A stretch of 16,619 bases of DNA from CAYZHV01 sp964478055 (GCA_964478055.1 CAYZHV010000064.1:1-16619), one strand, 5' to 3'; counted from the stretch's first letter, positions 7,227-14,322 are shown. Translations and numbers: made by a program. The notes: generated by a model from the letters alone, not told the origin.

Positions 7227-7255
7227 TTGATTTTGAAAACACTATATAGTATTAT
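7227..7255 (+). promoter_or_regulatory. Predicted promoter of the arsR-family gene, giving a leaderless mRNA
   Basis: TTGATT (7227-7232) is followed after 17 bases by TATTAT (7250-7255), the second matching the -10 consensus at five of six positions. The ATG at 7262 starts seven bases after the last base of the -10 hexamer, where transcription normally begins, and no Shine-Dalgarno precedes it. An alternative -10, TATATA at 7243-7248, would leave a leader of about seven bases. Confidence 0.6.
7238..7253. promoter_or_regulatory. Palindromic operator candidate in the arsR promoter
   Basis: ACTATATAGT (7241-7250) is a perfect 10-base palindrome. Extending it to AACACTATATAGTATT (7238-7253) keeps 14 of 16 positions symmetric. 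It overlaps the spacer and the -10 hexamer, the usual place for self-repression by ArsR/SmtB dimers, whose known operators are A+T-rich imperfect dyads. Binding by this particular regulator is inferred. Confidence 0.6.
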
Positions 7256-7261
7256 TTTCCC

Positions 7262-7588
7262 ATGAATGAGGAAAAACACTGCTGTTCTGACGAAGTAGTC
7301 GAGACCTGTGCGCAGAAACTGAAAGTTTGCGGCCATCCGATGCGGCTCAAGCTCCTTTGTCGGATTGCCATGGAACAGGAGCCCTGCGTCTCCGAGCTCT
7401 GGACCTGCCTCGAACAGCCGCAGCCCGTTGTTTCACAACACCTGGCAGTGCTCAAGCAGAAAGGCATTGTGCAGTCAGAGGTTCGTGGCAACCGTCGGGT
7501 ATACTCTATCGTTGATCCCTTCATTAGCAAGATTGTCGGGTCTCTGGTGGATACGCCAATGGCTGTTCCCGAGGATGTTCCGGTATAG
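7262..7588 (+). CDS. ArsR/SmtB-family winged-helix repressor, cysteine-rich
   Basis: A 108-residue transcription regulator with the ArsR-type winged helix. Helix 1 contains GHPMRLKLL, the recognition helix lies in PQPVVSQHLAVLKQKGIV, and the wing reads RGNRRVYSI. Seven cysteines are spread through the short protein: C7, C8, C16, C23, C33, C42 and C49. C42 lies in PCVSEL, where arsenic/cadmium sensors have the CVC motif, and the C7/C8 pair resembles the N-terminal cysteines of CadC. The helix 5 metal site with paired His/Asp is not apparent. It could sense soft metals, arsenite or reactive sulfur; which one cannot be told from sequence. ATG 7262 has no Shine-Dalgarno. A terminator follows at 7655, so it looks monocistronic and its regulated genes, apart from itself, are not adjacent. 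Confidence 0.9.
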   Translation: MNEEKHCCSDEVVETCAQKLKVCGHPMRLKLLCRIAMEQEPCVSELWTCLEQPQPVVSQHLAVLKQKGIVQSEVRGNRRVYSIVDPFISKIVGSLVDTPMAVPEDVPV

Positions 7589-7654
7589 AAGCCGCGGTAC
7601 CGCCACGCCGCACGCCATACACCATCTGCGCTCCCGGTGAGAGGAGCGGCAAGA

Positions 7655-7687
7655 AGGGACAGCTCTCCTGGGCTGTCCCTCTTTTTT
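7655..7687 (+). terminator. Intrinsic terminator after the arsR-family gene
   Basis: AGGGACAGC (7655-7663) pairs perfectly with GCTGTCCCT (7672-7680) around an eight-base loop, followed at once by CTTTTTT (7681-7687). This is a textbook Rho-independent terminator. It separates arsR from aroB and implies that aroB has its own promoter. Confidence 0.9.
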
Positions 7688-7697
7688 GCTCCGGGGG

Positions 7698-7726
7698 TAG
7701 GCAGCTCATCTTGCCGTCGCTACTAT
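7698..7726 (+). promoter_or_regulatory. Possible promoter of aroB
   Basis: TAGGCA (7698-7703) and TACTAT (7721-7726) are separated by 17 bases, each matching consensus at four of six positions. The site lies just after the arsR terminator, where a promoter is needed. Transcription would start near 7733, one or two bases before ATG 7735, so the message would be almost leaderless. Confidence 0.45.
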
Positions 7727-7734
7727 GCGAGAAC

Positions 7735-8820
7735 ATGAGACAGTTCACGCTCGACCTAGGGGGGATGCGCTCGACGGTCACGGTTTTCCCCGCCGGGGCG
7801 CGACCGGCAGTTCCCGCGGCAACGAACCGTGCCCGGAGCTACCTGCTAAGCGACGAAAACACCGCTCATATTGCCAGGGAGATCGCGGAGAACTCCGCGG
7901 AAGCCGTGGAGATTGCGGTCTCTGAGACGCTTCATGCGGGAGAGAGTGAGAAGAACTTCGACAACCTGCAGGCGGTGCTCAGCTCGGCGCTCGAGGCGGG
8001 ACTCGGAAGGGACGCCCTATTTCTCATCGTCGGAGGAGGCGTCCTCACCGATCTCGGGAGCTTCGCTGCAAGCGTCTATCTTAGGGGTGTGCGGGTCCAG
8101 CTCTTCCCGACGACCCTGCTTGCGATGGTGGACGCCGCGGTGGGTGGTAAGACAGGAGTCAACTTTCGCGGATACAAGAACATGGTCGGGAGCTTCTACC
8201 TCGCAGAGGAGGTAAGGGTCTATCCGAGTCTCCTTTCGACCTTGCCGGAGGCGGAGTTCCGCAGCGGCCTGGCAGAGGTGATAAAGGCGGCTCTTCTCGG
8301 AGACGAGGAGCTCCTGGAGTTGCTCGAAGGGCAGCGAGAGAAAGTACTCGAGAGAGAGCCCACTCTTATGGAGGAGATCATAGCTCGAGCGGTGGGGGTA
8401 AAGGTCGATGTTGTGCAGGAGGATTTTCGAGAGGGGGGACGGAGGGCGTTTCTCAATTTGGGGCACACCTACGGTCACGCTCTGGAGTCCGTAAGCGGTT
8501 TTGGCCGATACACTCACGGCGAGGCGGTAGCCTGGGGCATCGGACGTGCCTTGGAGCTCGGTCGTCTTCTCGGCATTACCGAGCAAGAGTACCAGCGACG
8601 GGTCGCGGCTCTCCTGCGGGCGTACGACTACGATATTGCTCCGGTATCATACTCCGCGGATCAGCTCATCGGCGCCATGGGGCAGGACAAGAAGCGCTCC
8701 GCCGGGGAGCTTCGCTTCGTGGTGCAACGAGACCTCTGCACGACTGAGTTGGTTACCGCGGAGCGGGAGCTCGTCGAAGAATCTCTGGCGGCGAGAATCG
8801 AGGCGCGATATGATGAGTAA
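7735..8820 (+). CDS. aroB: 3-Dehydroquinate synthase
   Basis: A 361-residue NAD- and zinc-dependent enzyme that converts DAHP to 3-dehydroquinate in the second step of the shikimate pathway. Conserved blocks in order are the NAD-binding GGGVLTDLGSFAASVYLRG, then PTTLLAMVDAAVGGKTGVN, NMVGSFY, RSGLAEVIKAALL, LNLGHTYGHALE and HGEAVAWG, and near the end DKKRSAGELRFV. The zinc ligands expected in this family are the Glu of GLAEVIK and the His residues in GHTYGHALE and HGEAVA; all are present. Small departures from the common form include VDAAVGG for VDSSVGG and LNLGHT for LNFGHT. I chose ATG 7735, which begins MRQFTLDLGG; TTG 7711 in the same frame would add eight residues. No good Shine-Dalgarno precedes ATG 7735. 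It is followed 24 bases later by the PPC-repeat gene. Confidence 0.96.
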   Translation: MRQFTLDLGGMRSTVTVFPAGARPAVPAATNRARSYLLSDENTAHIAREIAENSAEAVEIAVSETLHAGESEKNFDNLQAVLSSALEAGLGRDALFLIVGGGVLTDLGSFAASVYLRGVRVQLFPTTLLAMVDAAVGGKTGVNFRGYKNMVGSFYLAEEVRVYPSLLSTLPEAEFRSGLAEVIKAALLGDEELLELLEGQREKVLEREPTLMEEIIARAVGVKVDVVQEDFREGGRRAFLNLGHTYGHALESVSGFGRYTHGEAVAWGIGRALELGRLLGITEQEYQRRVAALLRAYDYDIAPVSYSADQLIGAMGQDKKRSAGELRFVVQRDLCTTELVTAERELVEESLAARIEARYDE

Positions 8821-8844
8821 GGAAATCCTCCAGGAGGCCCAAGC

Positions 8845-9867
8845 ATGTATAAAAGTATAATCATCGGCACTCTGCTCGTTCTTTTTTCGTTCTTCCCGGC
8901 GGTGGCGCAGGAAGGCGGCGAGGTGCTCTTCTCTACGGAGAATAGCCTCGGCCCGGGGGACCAGACGGTCTCCGACGGGAGCTTCGTGGACTACTACCAG
9001 GTTCGCGTTCAGGAAGGGGAGCGCGTCGCGATCGTAGTTGCCTCAGAGGAGTTTGATTCCTATCTCTACGTGACCCTGCCGGATGGCACCCAAGAGAGCA
9101 ACGACGACTACATCGACTGGAACGCCGGTTTCGAGTTTATCGCCGAGGAGACAGGAACCGTGGAGTTTGGGGTTTCCTCGCTCTTTAGTGGTGAGACCGG
9201 CAGTTATTCCGTGCGGGTGGTATCCCTTCCGGAACCAACCGAACTGGAACCGGGGGAGCGAGTGGAAGCGACCCTTCAGAGAAGCGGCGTCGCCGGACGT
9301 CGGGCTGATCAGTACCTCGTCACCGGCAGCGCCGGCGAGCGGCTGCGGATCGAGCTCATCTCGGAGGAGTTTGACGCCTTTCTTGAGCTTCTCGACAGCA
9401 GCGGTCGCCGCCTGAGCGACGACGACGGCGGCGACGAGACCAACGCCCGCCTCTCCTACCAGTTCGAGGAAGATGGTTGGGTTATTATTACCGCCACGAG
9501 CTATGACGGCCTCTCCGCGGGGAGTTACCAGCTCCTCGTCCAGGAAGTGGACGCCTCAGATGCCAGGGTTGTGGAAGGAGAGCTCGCCCCGGGGGATCCG
9601 AGGGCGATAGACGGGCGGCTCTATGACGTCGTTCGCGTGGATGCGGAGCCCGGAGAGAGGATTACCGCAATGCTCGAGTCCGATGACTTCGACGCCTTTC
9701 TCTACCTGAACTTTTCCAGCGGAGAGAACTACGACAGCGACGACGATAGCGCCGGAGAGAGCAACGCGATGATTGACGTAACCGCTCCCCGGGAGGACAC
9801 CTATACGCTCGTCATCACCTCCTATTTTGGCGGAGAAGGGGAGTATACGCTAACGCTTTACCAGTAG
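8845..9867 (+). CDS. Secreted protein with three PPC-like beta repeats
   Basis: A 340-residue protein with a signal peptide: a hydrophobic run at about residues 4-18 and likely cleavage after AVA (19-21). The mature part holds three homologous units of about 100 residues, at roughly 24-128, 131-235 and 240-340. Each has the same core: a G-E-R turn, a strand, then E-x-F-D-x-[YF]-L (EEFDSYL at 68-74, EEFDAFL at 174-180, DDFDAFL at 280-286), an Asp-rich loop, and a closing G-x-Y strand. This pattern matches bacterial pre-peptidase C-terminal (PPC) beta-sandwich domains, usually found as appendages of secreted proteases; no protease domain is present. The Asp-rich loops (DDDGGDE, DSDDDS) might bind calcium. 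The start is ATG 8845 with GGAGG at 8833-8837. It probably shares the aroB transcript and meets hrpA tail to tail. Confidence 0.82.
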   Translation: MYKSIIIGTLLVLFSFFPAVAQEGGEVLFSTENSLGPGDQTVSDGSFVDYYQVRVQEGERVAIVVASEEFDSYLYVTLPDGTQESNDDYIDWNAGFEFIAEETGTVEFGVSSLFSGETGSYSVRVVSLPEPTELEPGERVEATLQRSGVAGRRADQYLVTGSAGERLRIELISEEFDAFLELLDSSGRRLSDDDGGDETNARLSYQFEEDGWVIITATSYDGLSAGSYQLLVQEVDASDARVVEGELAPGDPRAIDGRLYDVVRVDAEPGERITAMLESDDFDAFLYLNFSSGENYDSDDDSAGESNAMIDVTAPREDTYTLVITSYFGGEGEYTLTLYQ

Positions 9868-9883
9868 GGCTCGCGTCACGGAT

Positions 9884-9905
9884 GAGAACGGGACTACTCG
9901 TTCTC
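9884..9905. terminator. Hairpin between convergent genes, at the hrpA stop codon
   Basis: GAGAACG (9884-9890) and CGTTCTC (9899-9905) form a perfect 7-base stem; on the plus strand a G-U and a G-C pair extend it to nine pairs with an ACUA loop. It includes the hrpA stop codon and lies 16 bases after the PPC gene stop. No T-tract follows on either strand, so terminator activity is only a possibility, perhaps in both directions or as protection of the 3' end. Confidence 0.35.
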
Positions 9906-12446
9906 GAAGATTTCCGCCAGGCGTCGGTAGGCGTCATTGAGCAACTGTCTCGAGTTTTCCTCGAGATCTTTGTCCAGTTCGTCCGCCAGGCTCTCCAGAG
10001 AGGAGAGGCTGGCGGTGAGGGCGGCGTGAAAGTTACGGTTCGGCTTGAGCCAGTAGTGGCCCGTACCGTCGGTGTGCATACCGATGAAGCCGAGCTGCTT
10101 GGCGCCGCTCTTGATTGGAGCGAGAAGCATCAGAGCGTAAAGAGCGCGACAGAGCTGCTCCGCCTGTTCCTGGGCAAGAAACCGTTTCTTTCTTGGAAAG
10201 TTTGGCAGAATGTCGCTTCGGGGATCGATGAACCGCGATACCGATAGGATCGTGGAGAGCTTTTCGTCGGAGAGAAGGGTATAGCCGTTGTATTCCACCC
10301 GGCCCTTGATGTTCTGGTAGTGCTGCGGCAGACGCGCCTCCTGGAGCCGGAGTATCTCTTCTACCTCGTGCCATTTGAGAATGGCTATCTTCTTCTTTCC
10401 TTTGAGGGGCTTGAGAGTAATAAGCTTTGGCCCCAGGGAGATCTGCCAGGTGGTGTCTCGGCCCGGCTTACCGCCGGGCTTTTGCCCACCCTTGCCGCCG
10501 CCCTTTCCCGAAGCCGCGAGGCTTCGGAATAGCTCCGGCGAAATGCGCTCGAGCCACTCCTTCTTCAAGGGAGAGACGCTCCGTGCGTACATTCGGCTGG
10601 TCCGCACAATCTCCCCGGCCACGATAAAGGCTGGGTTCTCCTGGAACATCACGGACCCCGGGTGGATTTGGATCCGCTCCGCAGTCAGGGACTGGTAGAC
10701 CCGCTTGCCGCTTCTAATGCAGACGAACTGCATGAGCCCCTTTGCCACGGAAGAGAGATAGTCCGCCTTGCTCCCGCCGTAACCGATCGGGATCCCGAGG
10801 TCCGTGACGATCTGAGCGAGCTGTTCCTTCACGTTGACGATTTCCCGCATTACCCGAGGGTCGAGATAACGGCTCTCACAGAACTTTTCCCGGTTCGGGG
10901 TGCTCGTGTACGCCTGGTAGAGACGAAGGTAGCTCACGAAGTCGCCGAGATCGTCTCGGTACTGGTGGTGTGCTCTCCGAGCTTCGATTTCTTCTCCCTG
11001 GGGGAGGAGAAAGGGAGACTGGGTGGTCAGAAAGGCTGCGGCGGTGACCACTTCGTCGATCACGTCCGGGTAGGATCGGACCGCCTCGACGATCATCCGC
11101 GAGTGGCGGGGAAGCAGCGGAAACCGCGCCATGAGCTCGCCGATCTGGGTGAGTCGATTCTCGGTGTCGATCGCGTCGAGCATTCGCAGGGTTTCTACGG
11201 CGCCGGCAATGCCCCGCTTTCCCGGAGAGGAGATGAAGTCGAAGTCCTCGAAGTCGTGAATACCGAGCTCCGCCATTCGCAGGACCACCTCCGAGAGGTC
11301 CGTGCGGTAGATCTCCTCGGTGGTAAAAAGCGGTCGGCGGTCGAAGTCCTCCTTGCCGTAGAGGCGGTAGCAGCTGCCCGGCTGGGTTCTGCCGGCGCGA
11401 CCTTTGCGCTGGTTGGCGCTCGCCTTGGAGATGGCCGTTTCCACCAGGGAGGAGGTGTAGGTCCGCGGGTTATAGTAGTTGATCTTGGCAAGCCCGGAAT
11501 CGATCACCGTGGTGATGCCGTCAATGGTGACACTCGTCTCGGCTATGTTGGTGGAGACGACAACTTTGATCTTGCCCTCCGGAGGTGGCGGAAAGACCTC
11601 CTCCTGCTCCTCCTTGCTCAGCCTGCCGTAGAGGGGCAGGATATGCAGCTTCTTTCTGAAGGGCATTGAGTAGAGGGCGTTGATGCAATCCTTGATCATG
11701 CGCTCCCCGGTCAGAAAGATGAGAATGTCTCCCTTCCGCTTCTCTTTAATGATGCGCTCCACGATCCGAGTAATCTTGGCGATGATCACTTCGTAGGCGG
11801 ACTGCTTTTCCGAGCCACTGCGCGCCTCGGCGAGCTTATCCGGAATATTCATCCTGCCATCCGGCGTGGTGGCGGGCTCGTAGAGGAGTTGCACCGGATA
11901 CATCGGCGTCTCGATCCGCACGATCGGTGCCTCTTCGAAGTATTCGGAGAAGACCTCAGCGTTTATGGTCGCGGAGGAGACAATAACCTTGAAGTCCGCC
12001 CGTACCTCGAGGACCCGCTTGAGGAGCCCCAGAGTAAAGTCGATATTCAGGCTCCGCTCATGCGCCTCGTCCACCATAATGACGCTGTAGTTGCTCAGGA
12101 GATAGTCGTTCTTGATTTCCTGCAGGAGGATCCCGTCGGTCATGATCTTGAGATGGGTATCCGGGGAGGTATGATCGTCGAAGCGCATCTTGTACCCCAC
12201 GAAGTCGCCGACCTGCGAGCCAATCTGCTTGCCGATGTACTCACTGACCGAGACCGCCGCGATTCGTCGGGGTTGGGTAACTCCAATGATCCCCCGTTCG
12301 CTGTACCCCGCCTCATGGAGGATGAGCGGTAGCTGGGTCGTCTTACCGGAGCCCGTAGGACTCTCCACGACGATGACCTGGGAGCCTTTGAGCGCCTCGA
12401 GAATGCGGGAACGTTGCTCGTATACCGGCAGTGAGTGTGGATCCAT
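9894..12446 (-). CDS. hrpA: DEAH-box RNA helicase, HrpA-like
   Basis: An 850-residue superfamily 2 helicase of the DEAH/RHA group that uses NTP hydrolysis to remodel RNA in the cytoplasm. Motifs in order are Walker A in SPTGSGKTTQ (29-38), TQPRRIAA, DEAH at 126-129, SAT at 158-160, the motif V region STNIAETSVTIDG (298-310) and QRKGRAGR at 346-353. A helicase-associated winged-helix and ratchet region follows, then an OB-like region at about 560-630. A Gly/Lys-rich linker at 647-663 leads to a C-terminal domain of about 185 residues that I do not recognise. At 850 residues it is far shorter than E. coli HrpA (about 1300) and near HrpB in size; motif content favours an HrpA-like name, but HrpB-like is possible. 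ATG 12446 has no clear Shine-Dalgarno. It lies 40 bases after hisS and is probably co-transcribed with it. Confidence 0.9.
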   Translation of the reverse strand: MDPHSLPVYEQRSRILEALKGSQVIVVESPTGSGKTTQLPLILHEAGYSERGIIGVTQPRRIAAVSVSEYIGKQIGSQVGDFVGYKMRFDDHTSPDTHLKIMTDGILLQEIKNDYLLSNYSVIMVDEAHERSLNIDFTLGLLKRVLEVRADFKVIVSSATINAEVFSEYFEEAPIVRIETPMYPVQLLYEPATTPDGRMNIPDKLAEARSGSEKQSAYEVIIAKITRIVERIIKEKRKGDILIFLTGERMIKDCINALYSMPFRKKLHILPLYGRLSKEEQEEVFPPPPEGKIKVVVSTNIAETSVTIDGITTVIDSGLAKINYYNPRTYTSSLVETAISKASANQRKGRAGRTQPGSCYRLYGKEDFDRRPLFTTEEIYRTDLSEVVLRMAELGIHDFEDFDFISSPGKRGIAGAVETLRMLDAIDTENRLTQIGELMARFPLLPRHSRMIVEAVRSYPDVIDEVVTAAAFLTTQSPFLLPQGEEIEARRAHHQYRDDLGDFVSYLRLYQAYTSTPNREKFCESRYLDPRVMREIVNVKEQLAQIVTDLGIPIGYGGSKADYLSSVAKGLMQFVCIRSGKRVYQSLTAERIQIHPGSVMFQENPAFIVAGEIVRTSRMYARSVSPLKKEWLERISPELFRSLAASGKGGGKGGQKPGGKPGRDTTWQISLGPKLITLKPLKGKKKIAILKWHEVEEILRLQEARLPQHYQNIKGRVEYNGYTLLSDEKLSTILSVSRFIDPRSDILPNFPRKKRFLAQEQAEQLCRALYALMLLAPIKSGAKQLGFIGMHTDGTGHYWLKPNRNFHAALTASLSSLESLADELDKDLEENSRQLLNDAYRRLAEIFENE

Positions 12447-12486
12447 GGTTAGAAGGTACTACGCCCCTCGGGAGTCTGGACAGGGG

Positions 12487-13797
12487 CTACGCCTGCAGAG
12501 TCTCGCGACCCCGGCGGATCGCCTCCTCCACTGAGATACGCTCGACGCTCTCCCGGGTTTCCAGAAAACGCAGATTGACAACGCCTTCCTGCTGTTCGGA
12601 TTCGCCGCAAATTATGCCCAGGGGGATGCCCTTCTTTTCGGCGTAGGCGAACTGCTGACCGAGCTTCTTGTTGTCAGGATAGACCTCCGCCGAGAGCCCG
12701 GCCTTTCGGAACGCCTGGGCGATGCGGTGGTACTCTCCTTCCAGGGACTCATCGAGGTTGAGGACCAGCACCTCCGTGGGGCGGTCCTCCTTCCGTGCAA
12801 GCCCAAGCTCCTCCAGGGCCGCCACAAGCCGGTCTAAACCCACCGAGGCACCAACTCCCGGAAGCACTTCCTTGGTGTAGAGAGAGGCGAGATTGTCGTA
12901 GCGACCGCCGGAGCAGATGGAACCAATCTCCGGTAGGCGGTCGAGAAAGGTCTCGAAGACCACCCCGGTGTAGTAGTCCAGACCCCGGGTAATGGAGGGG
13001 TCGAGCACCAGACGTTCGGCAATGCCCACCGACTCCGCGAGCTCGTAGAGCTTCTCCAAGCGCTCGGTCTCCTCGATGCTCTCGCCGACCTTCTCCTTCA
13101 TGGCCGCAAGCGTCTCGAGGTAGCTCCCTTCGGCGCCGATGTACCCGAGGATCTCCTCCGCTTCGTTCTCGCCGACGTTCTCCGTGAGTAGCTCTCTTGT
13201 CTTCTCCCGACCGATTTTGCCGAGCTTGTCAACGGATCGAAGGACCTCTTCGGAGCTCTCTCCGACTCCGAGGCGCTGCAGAAAGCGATTAAAGACTCCG
13301 CGATGAGAGAGGTGGATGTGGTAATCCTCGACTCCGAGGCGCTCCACGGAGAGAGCGATAAGCAGTAGAATCTCGAAATCCGAGGAGACGCTGGTCGTCC
13401 CTACGATGTCGAAGTCGCACTGCATAAACTCCCGATACCTGCCACGCTGGGTGTTCTCTCCGCGAAAGACCTTGTCGATATGGTAGCGGCGAAAGGGAAG
13501 GTAGAGCTCCGGCAAATGGCCCGCCATGTACCTGGCAAAGGGAACGGTCAGGTCAAAACGCATCGCCACGTCCCGGCCCCCTTTGTCCTCGAAGCGGTAT
13601 ACCTGCTTGTCCGTCTCACCGCCCCCTTTTCCGAGGAGTACCTCTGTGTACTCGAGGATCGGCGTGTCGATAGGGAGGAACCCGTGGGCGCGAAACACCT
13701 CTTTTAGACCATCTATGAGCTGCTCCCGCAAGCCCTGATCGGCGGGAAGGAAGTCTCTAAAGCCTTTGAGCACCCGGGGTTCGATAATTGACGCCAT
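12487..13797 (-). CDS. hisS: Histidyl-tRNA synthetase
   Basis: A 436-residue class II synthetase that charges tRNA(His). Motif 1 lies in the N-terminal region after RVLKGFRDFLP. The motif 2 region covers about 103-133 and reads RYHIDKVFRGENTQRGRYREF followed by MQCDFDIVG. The histidine-specific signature is RGLDYYTGVVFE (271-282), and motif 3 includes GASVGLDRLVAAL (316-328). A C-terminal anticodon-binding domain occupies about 340-436. The CDFD form of motif 2 is closer to eukaryotic and archaeal HisRS, and to some bacteria, than to the E. coli type. I chose ATG 13797 because MASIIEPRVLKGFRDFLP is a typical HisRS N-terminus; an in-frame GTG at 13836 would add 13 residues unlike the family. 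No Shine-Dalgarno precedes this ATG, and a possible promoter places transcription start on it. hrpA follows 40 bases downstream. Confidence 0.96.
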   Translation of the reverse strand: MASIIEPRVLKGFRDFLPADQGLREQLIDGLKEVFRAHGFLPIDTPILEYTEVLLGKGGGETDKQVYRFEDKGGRDVAMRFDLTVPFARYMAGHLPELYLPFRRYHIDKVFRGENTQRGRYREFMQCDFDIVGTTSVSSDFEILLLIALSVERLGVEDYHIHLSHRGVFNRFLQRLGVGESSEEVLRSVDKLGKIGREKTRELLTENVGENEAEEILGYIGAEGSYLETLAAMKEKVGESIEETERLEKLYELAESVGIAERLVLDPSITRGLDYYTGVVFETFLDRLPEIGSICSGGRYDNLASLYTKEVLPGVGASVGLDRLVAALEELGLARKEDRPTEVLVLNLDESLEGEYHRIAQAFRKAGLSAEVYPDNKKLGQQFAYAEKKGIPLGIICGESEQQEGVVNLRFLETRESVERISVEEAIRRGRETLQA

Positions 13798-13803
13798 GGG
13801 GCA

Positions 13804-13832
13804 ATAGTGCCAGATGACGGCCCCTTTGGAAA
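13804..13832 (-). promoter_or_regulatory. Possible promoter of hisS, giving a leaderless mRNA
   Basis: Read on the minus strand, TTTCCA (13832-13827) and CACTAT (13809-13804) are 17 bases apart. The match to consensus is modest: four of six and three of six. Six bases (TGCCCC) separate the hexamer from ATG 13797, so the transcript would start on the A of the start codon. The absence of a Shine-Dalgarno fits this. Confidence 0.4.
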
Positions 13833-13869
13833 GCACCAGACCGGTGCACGGCAGGTGTCGCCGGTGGAC

Positions 13870-13884
13870 GGGGAGTTTTGTATG
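13870..13884 (+). promoter_or_regulatory. Ribosome binding site deciding the start of the small membrane protein
   Basis: GGGGAG at 13870-13875 is six bases before ATG 13882. The in-frame ATG at 13807 has no such site and would add 25 residues of unconvincing sequence overlapping the hisS promoter region. ATG 13894 is too far from the site. Confidence 0.6.
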
Positions 13885-14292
13885 TTATCCTCGATGAGCA
13901 GCAGCGAACGAGAACGGGAACAGCGCATAGCCGCCGAGGCGGAGCCGGAGATTATCCGAGCTCTCGGAGAAGGCCGGGAGCTTCAGGAGATCGCCGGGGA
14001 GATTGCCGGGCGGTACGAAATCGATGAGATCAAAGCGTATCGTTGGGTCACCTACATCGACCAGCGCTATCAGAGACGGCGCAAACGTATAGCCCTTACT
14101 GCCCTCTCGATCATGTGGGTCGGTGCCATTGCCCTGGTGGTGGGCGTGGTTGCTCTTCTTTTCGTGGCATCCACCCTCGTCTGGGTTGTTGTGACCGGGA
14201 TCGGCGCACTCCTTACTGTTCCTGCCCTGACTATCGCTCTCCTAGCACGAAGAATCGCGTACCGCCGGGGCGGCGGGCACACCTTCAAATAA
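13882..14292 (+). CDS. Small two-helix membrane protein of unknown function
   Basis: A 136-residue protein that I do not recognise. Residues 5-66 are charged and helical, rich in Glu and Arg, with a segment at about 27-65 (ALGEGRELQEIAGEIAG and onward) that could be a small helical domain. The basic cluster RYQRRRKR (62-69) precedes a first transmembrane helix at about 71-95. A very short turn leads to a second helix at about 97-122, and a basic tail ARRIAYRR follows. The positive-inside pattern predicts both termini in the cytoplasm with a tiny periplasmic loop. The gene lies divergently from hisS and 30 bases before the DEAD-box helicase on the same strand, so it may share a transcript with the helicase. 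No catalytic motif is visible. Confidence that it is a real gene rests on its Shine-Dalgarno, clean membrane topology and snug position. Confidence 0.75.
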   Translation: MLSSMSSSEREREQRIAAEAEPEIIRALGEGRELQEIAGEIAGRYEIDEIKAYRWVTYIDQRYQRRRKRIALTALSIMWVGAIALVVGVVALLFVASTLVWVVVTGIGALLTVPALTIALLARRIAYRRGGGHTFK

Positions 14293-14304
14293 GTTTCACT
14301 TTCC

Positions 14305-14310
14305 TATATT
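14305..14310 (+). promoter_or_regulatory. Possible -10 element before the DEAD-box helicase gene
   Basis: TATATT matches the -10 consensus at five of six positions and ends 12 bases before ATG 14323, which has no Shine-Dalgarno. No convincing -35 hexamer lies 16-18 bases upstream. If used, the leader would be about five or six bases. The gene might instead be read through from the small membrane protein gene. Confidence 0.3.
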
Positions 14311-14322
14311 CTGTTGACCAGT

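Noticed and set aside
7630..7650. A GCTCC/GGAGC inverted repeat just before the arsR terminator.
   Set aside because: The stem is only five bases and the adjacent perfect nine-base hairpin with a T-tract fully accounts for termination.
12459..12493. A direct repeat of CTACGCC, 28 bases apart, between hisS and hrpA.
   Set aside because: Seven bases repeated once is expected by chance in GC-rich DNA, and one copy lies in the hisS stop region. No other feature supports a role.
14314..14322. A TTG start three codons upstream of the DEAD-box helicase ATG.
   Set aside because: It has no ribosome binding site and lies only four bases after the -10-like hexamer. The ATG start begins with the usual MKFNEFSL-type N-terminus.
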